Origin: Flavobacteriales bacterium
GTDB taxonomy: Bacteria > Bacteroidota > Bacteroidia > Flavobacteriales_D > Crocinitomicaceae
Length of the DNA stretch: 6,763 bases
Direction of reading: 5' to 3'
Assembly: GCA_947458985.1 (NCBI GenBank)
Contig: CANHBA010000122.1
Location: forward strand, 1-6,763
In this document: in pieces, positions 6,724 through 6,763 of the stretch
How the letters are laid out: the number at the start of each line of letters is the position of its first letter
Position numbering within the stretch: the stretch's first letter is position 1
Notes under the pieces: generated by a model
What the model was told of the DNA's origin: nothing
Database searches by the model: none
What the model saw: only the letters and a program-made list of their open reading frames with translations
Program-made: the position numbers and the translations under genes

Positions 6724-6762
6724 TTAATGCAATGCAAAGACGACTGGCACCTTTACTTTGGA
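6724..6762 (-). CDS. Possible 3' end of a convergent gene, TonB-like C-terminus (partial)
   Basis: On the minus strand a frame open to the window edge encodes SKVKVPVVFALH and ends with TAA at 6726-6724. The alternating basic/hydrophobic strand followed by P-V-V-F-x-L and a stop resembles the last beta strand of TonB C-terminal domains (energy transducers that link the inner membrane to outer-membrane receptors). Only 12 residues are visible, so this is a resemblance, not an identification. The gene would converge on queA with 34 bp between stops. That gap contains only short inverted repeats (for example ACTTC-A-GAAGT at 6693-6703) and no convincing terminator. Confidence 0.33.
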   Translation of the reverse strand, partial: SKVKVPVVFALH

Positions 6763-6763
6763 A

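Noticed and set aside
6693..6736. Possible terminator after queA (ACTTC-A-GAAGT and TTTGC...GCAAA)
   Set aside because: The stems are only 5 bp, the first has a one-base loop, and neither is followed by a T-run.

Overview
The window reads as chromosomal DNA of a Bacteroidota bacterium (flavobacterial or cytophagal type). Four signs support this. Start codons lack convincing Shine-Dalgarno sequences. Exact copies of the Bacteroidota -7 promoter motif TAnnTTTG lie 16-18 nt before the two divergent starts. The regulator is the membrane-anchored AraC type common in that phylum. The QueA protein is a long (404 aa) form that, from memory, occurs there beside the standard ~350 aa enzyme. The phylum call is an inference; no rRNA or marker gene is present.

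Layout from left to right: (1) a possible 3' end of an upstream gene (to base 49) and about 200 bp without a convincing gene. (2) An AraC-type regulator with seven predicted membrane helices (251-1366, +). (3) Two tightly coupled genes (1437-2546 and 2549-4012, +): a von Willebrand factor A (VWA) protein with an intact metal-binding MIDAS site, and an AAA+ ATPase of the magnesium-chelatase/MoxR type. (4) A DEAD-box RNA helicase with the variant box DEVD (4014-5339, -), its stop codon one base from that of the ATPase. (5) A 135 bp divergent intergenic region with a -7-like element facing each way, a spaced direct repeat and an AT palindrome. (6) A queuosine-biosynthesis QueA-family gene (5475-6689, +). 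(7) A possible 3' end of a convergent gene on the minus strand, with a C-terminus resembling TonB-type proteins.

The most interesting part is the VWA/ATPase pair. It has the architecture of the BchI/BchD motor (AAA+ ring plus VWA/MIDAS partner), but no tetrapyrrole or cobalamin gene is visible. The ATPase has Asn-Glu instead of Asp-Glu at Walker B. The likely role is an ATP-driven remodelling or metal-insertion machine with an unknown client. The family seems widespread but poorly characterised, so it is under-described rather than new. The membrane AraC protein just upstream could be its regulator, but only proximity suggests this. The helicase and queA both act on RNA and share a divergent promoter region, a weak functional link. 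I found no mobile element, CRISPR array, tRNA or rRNA.
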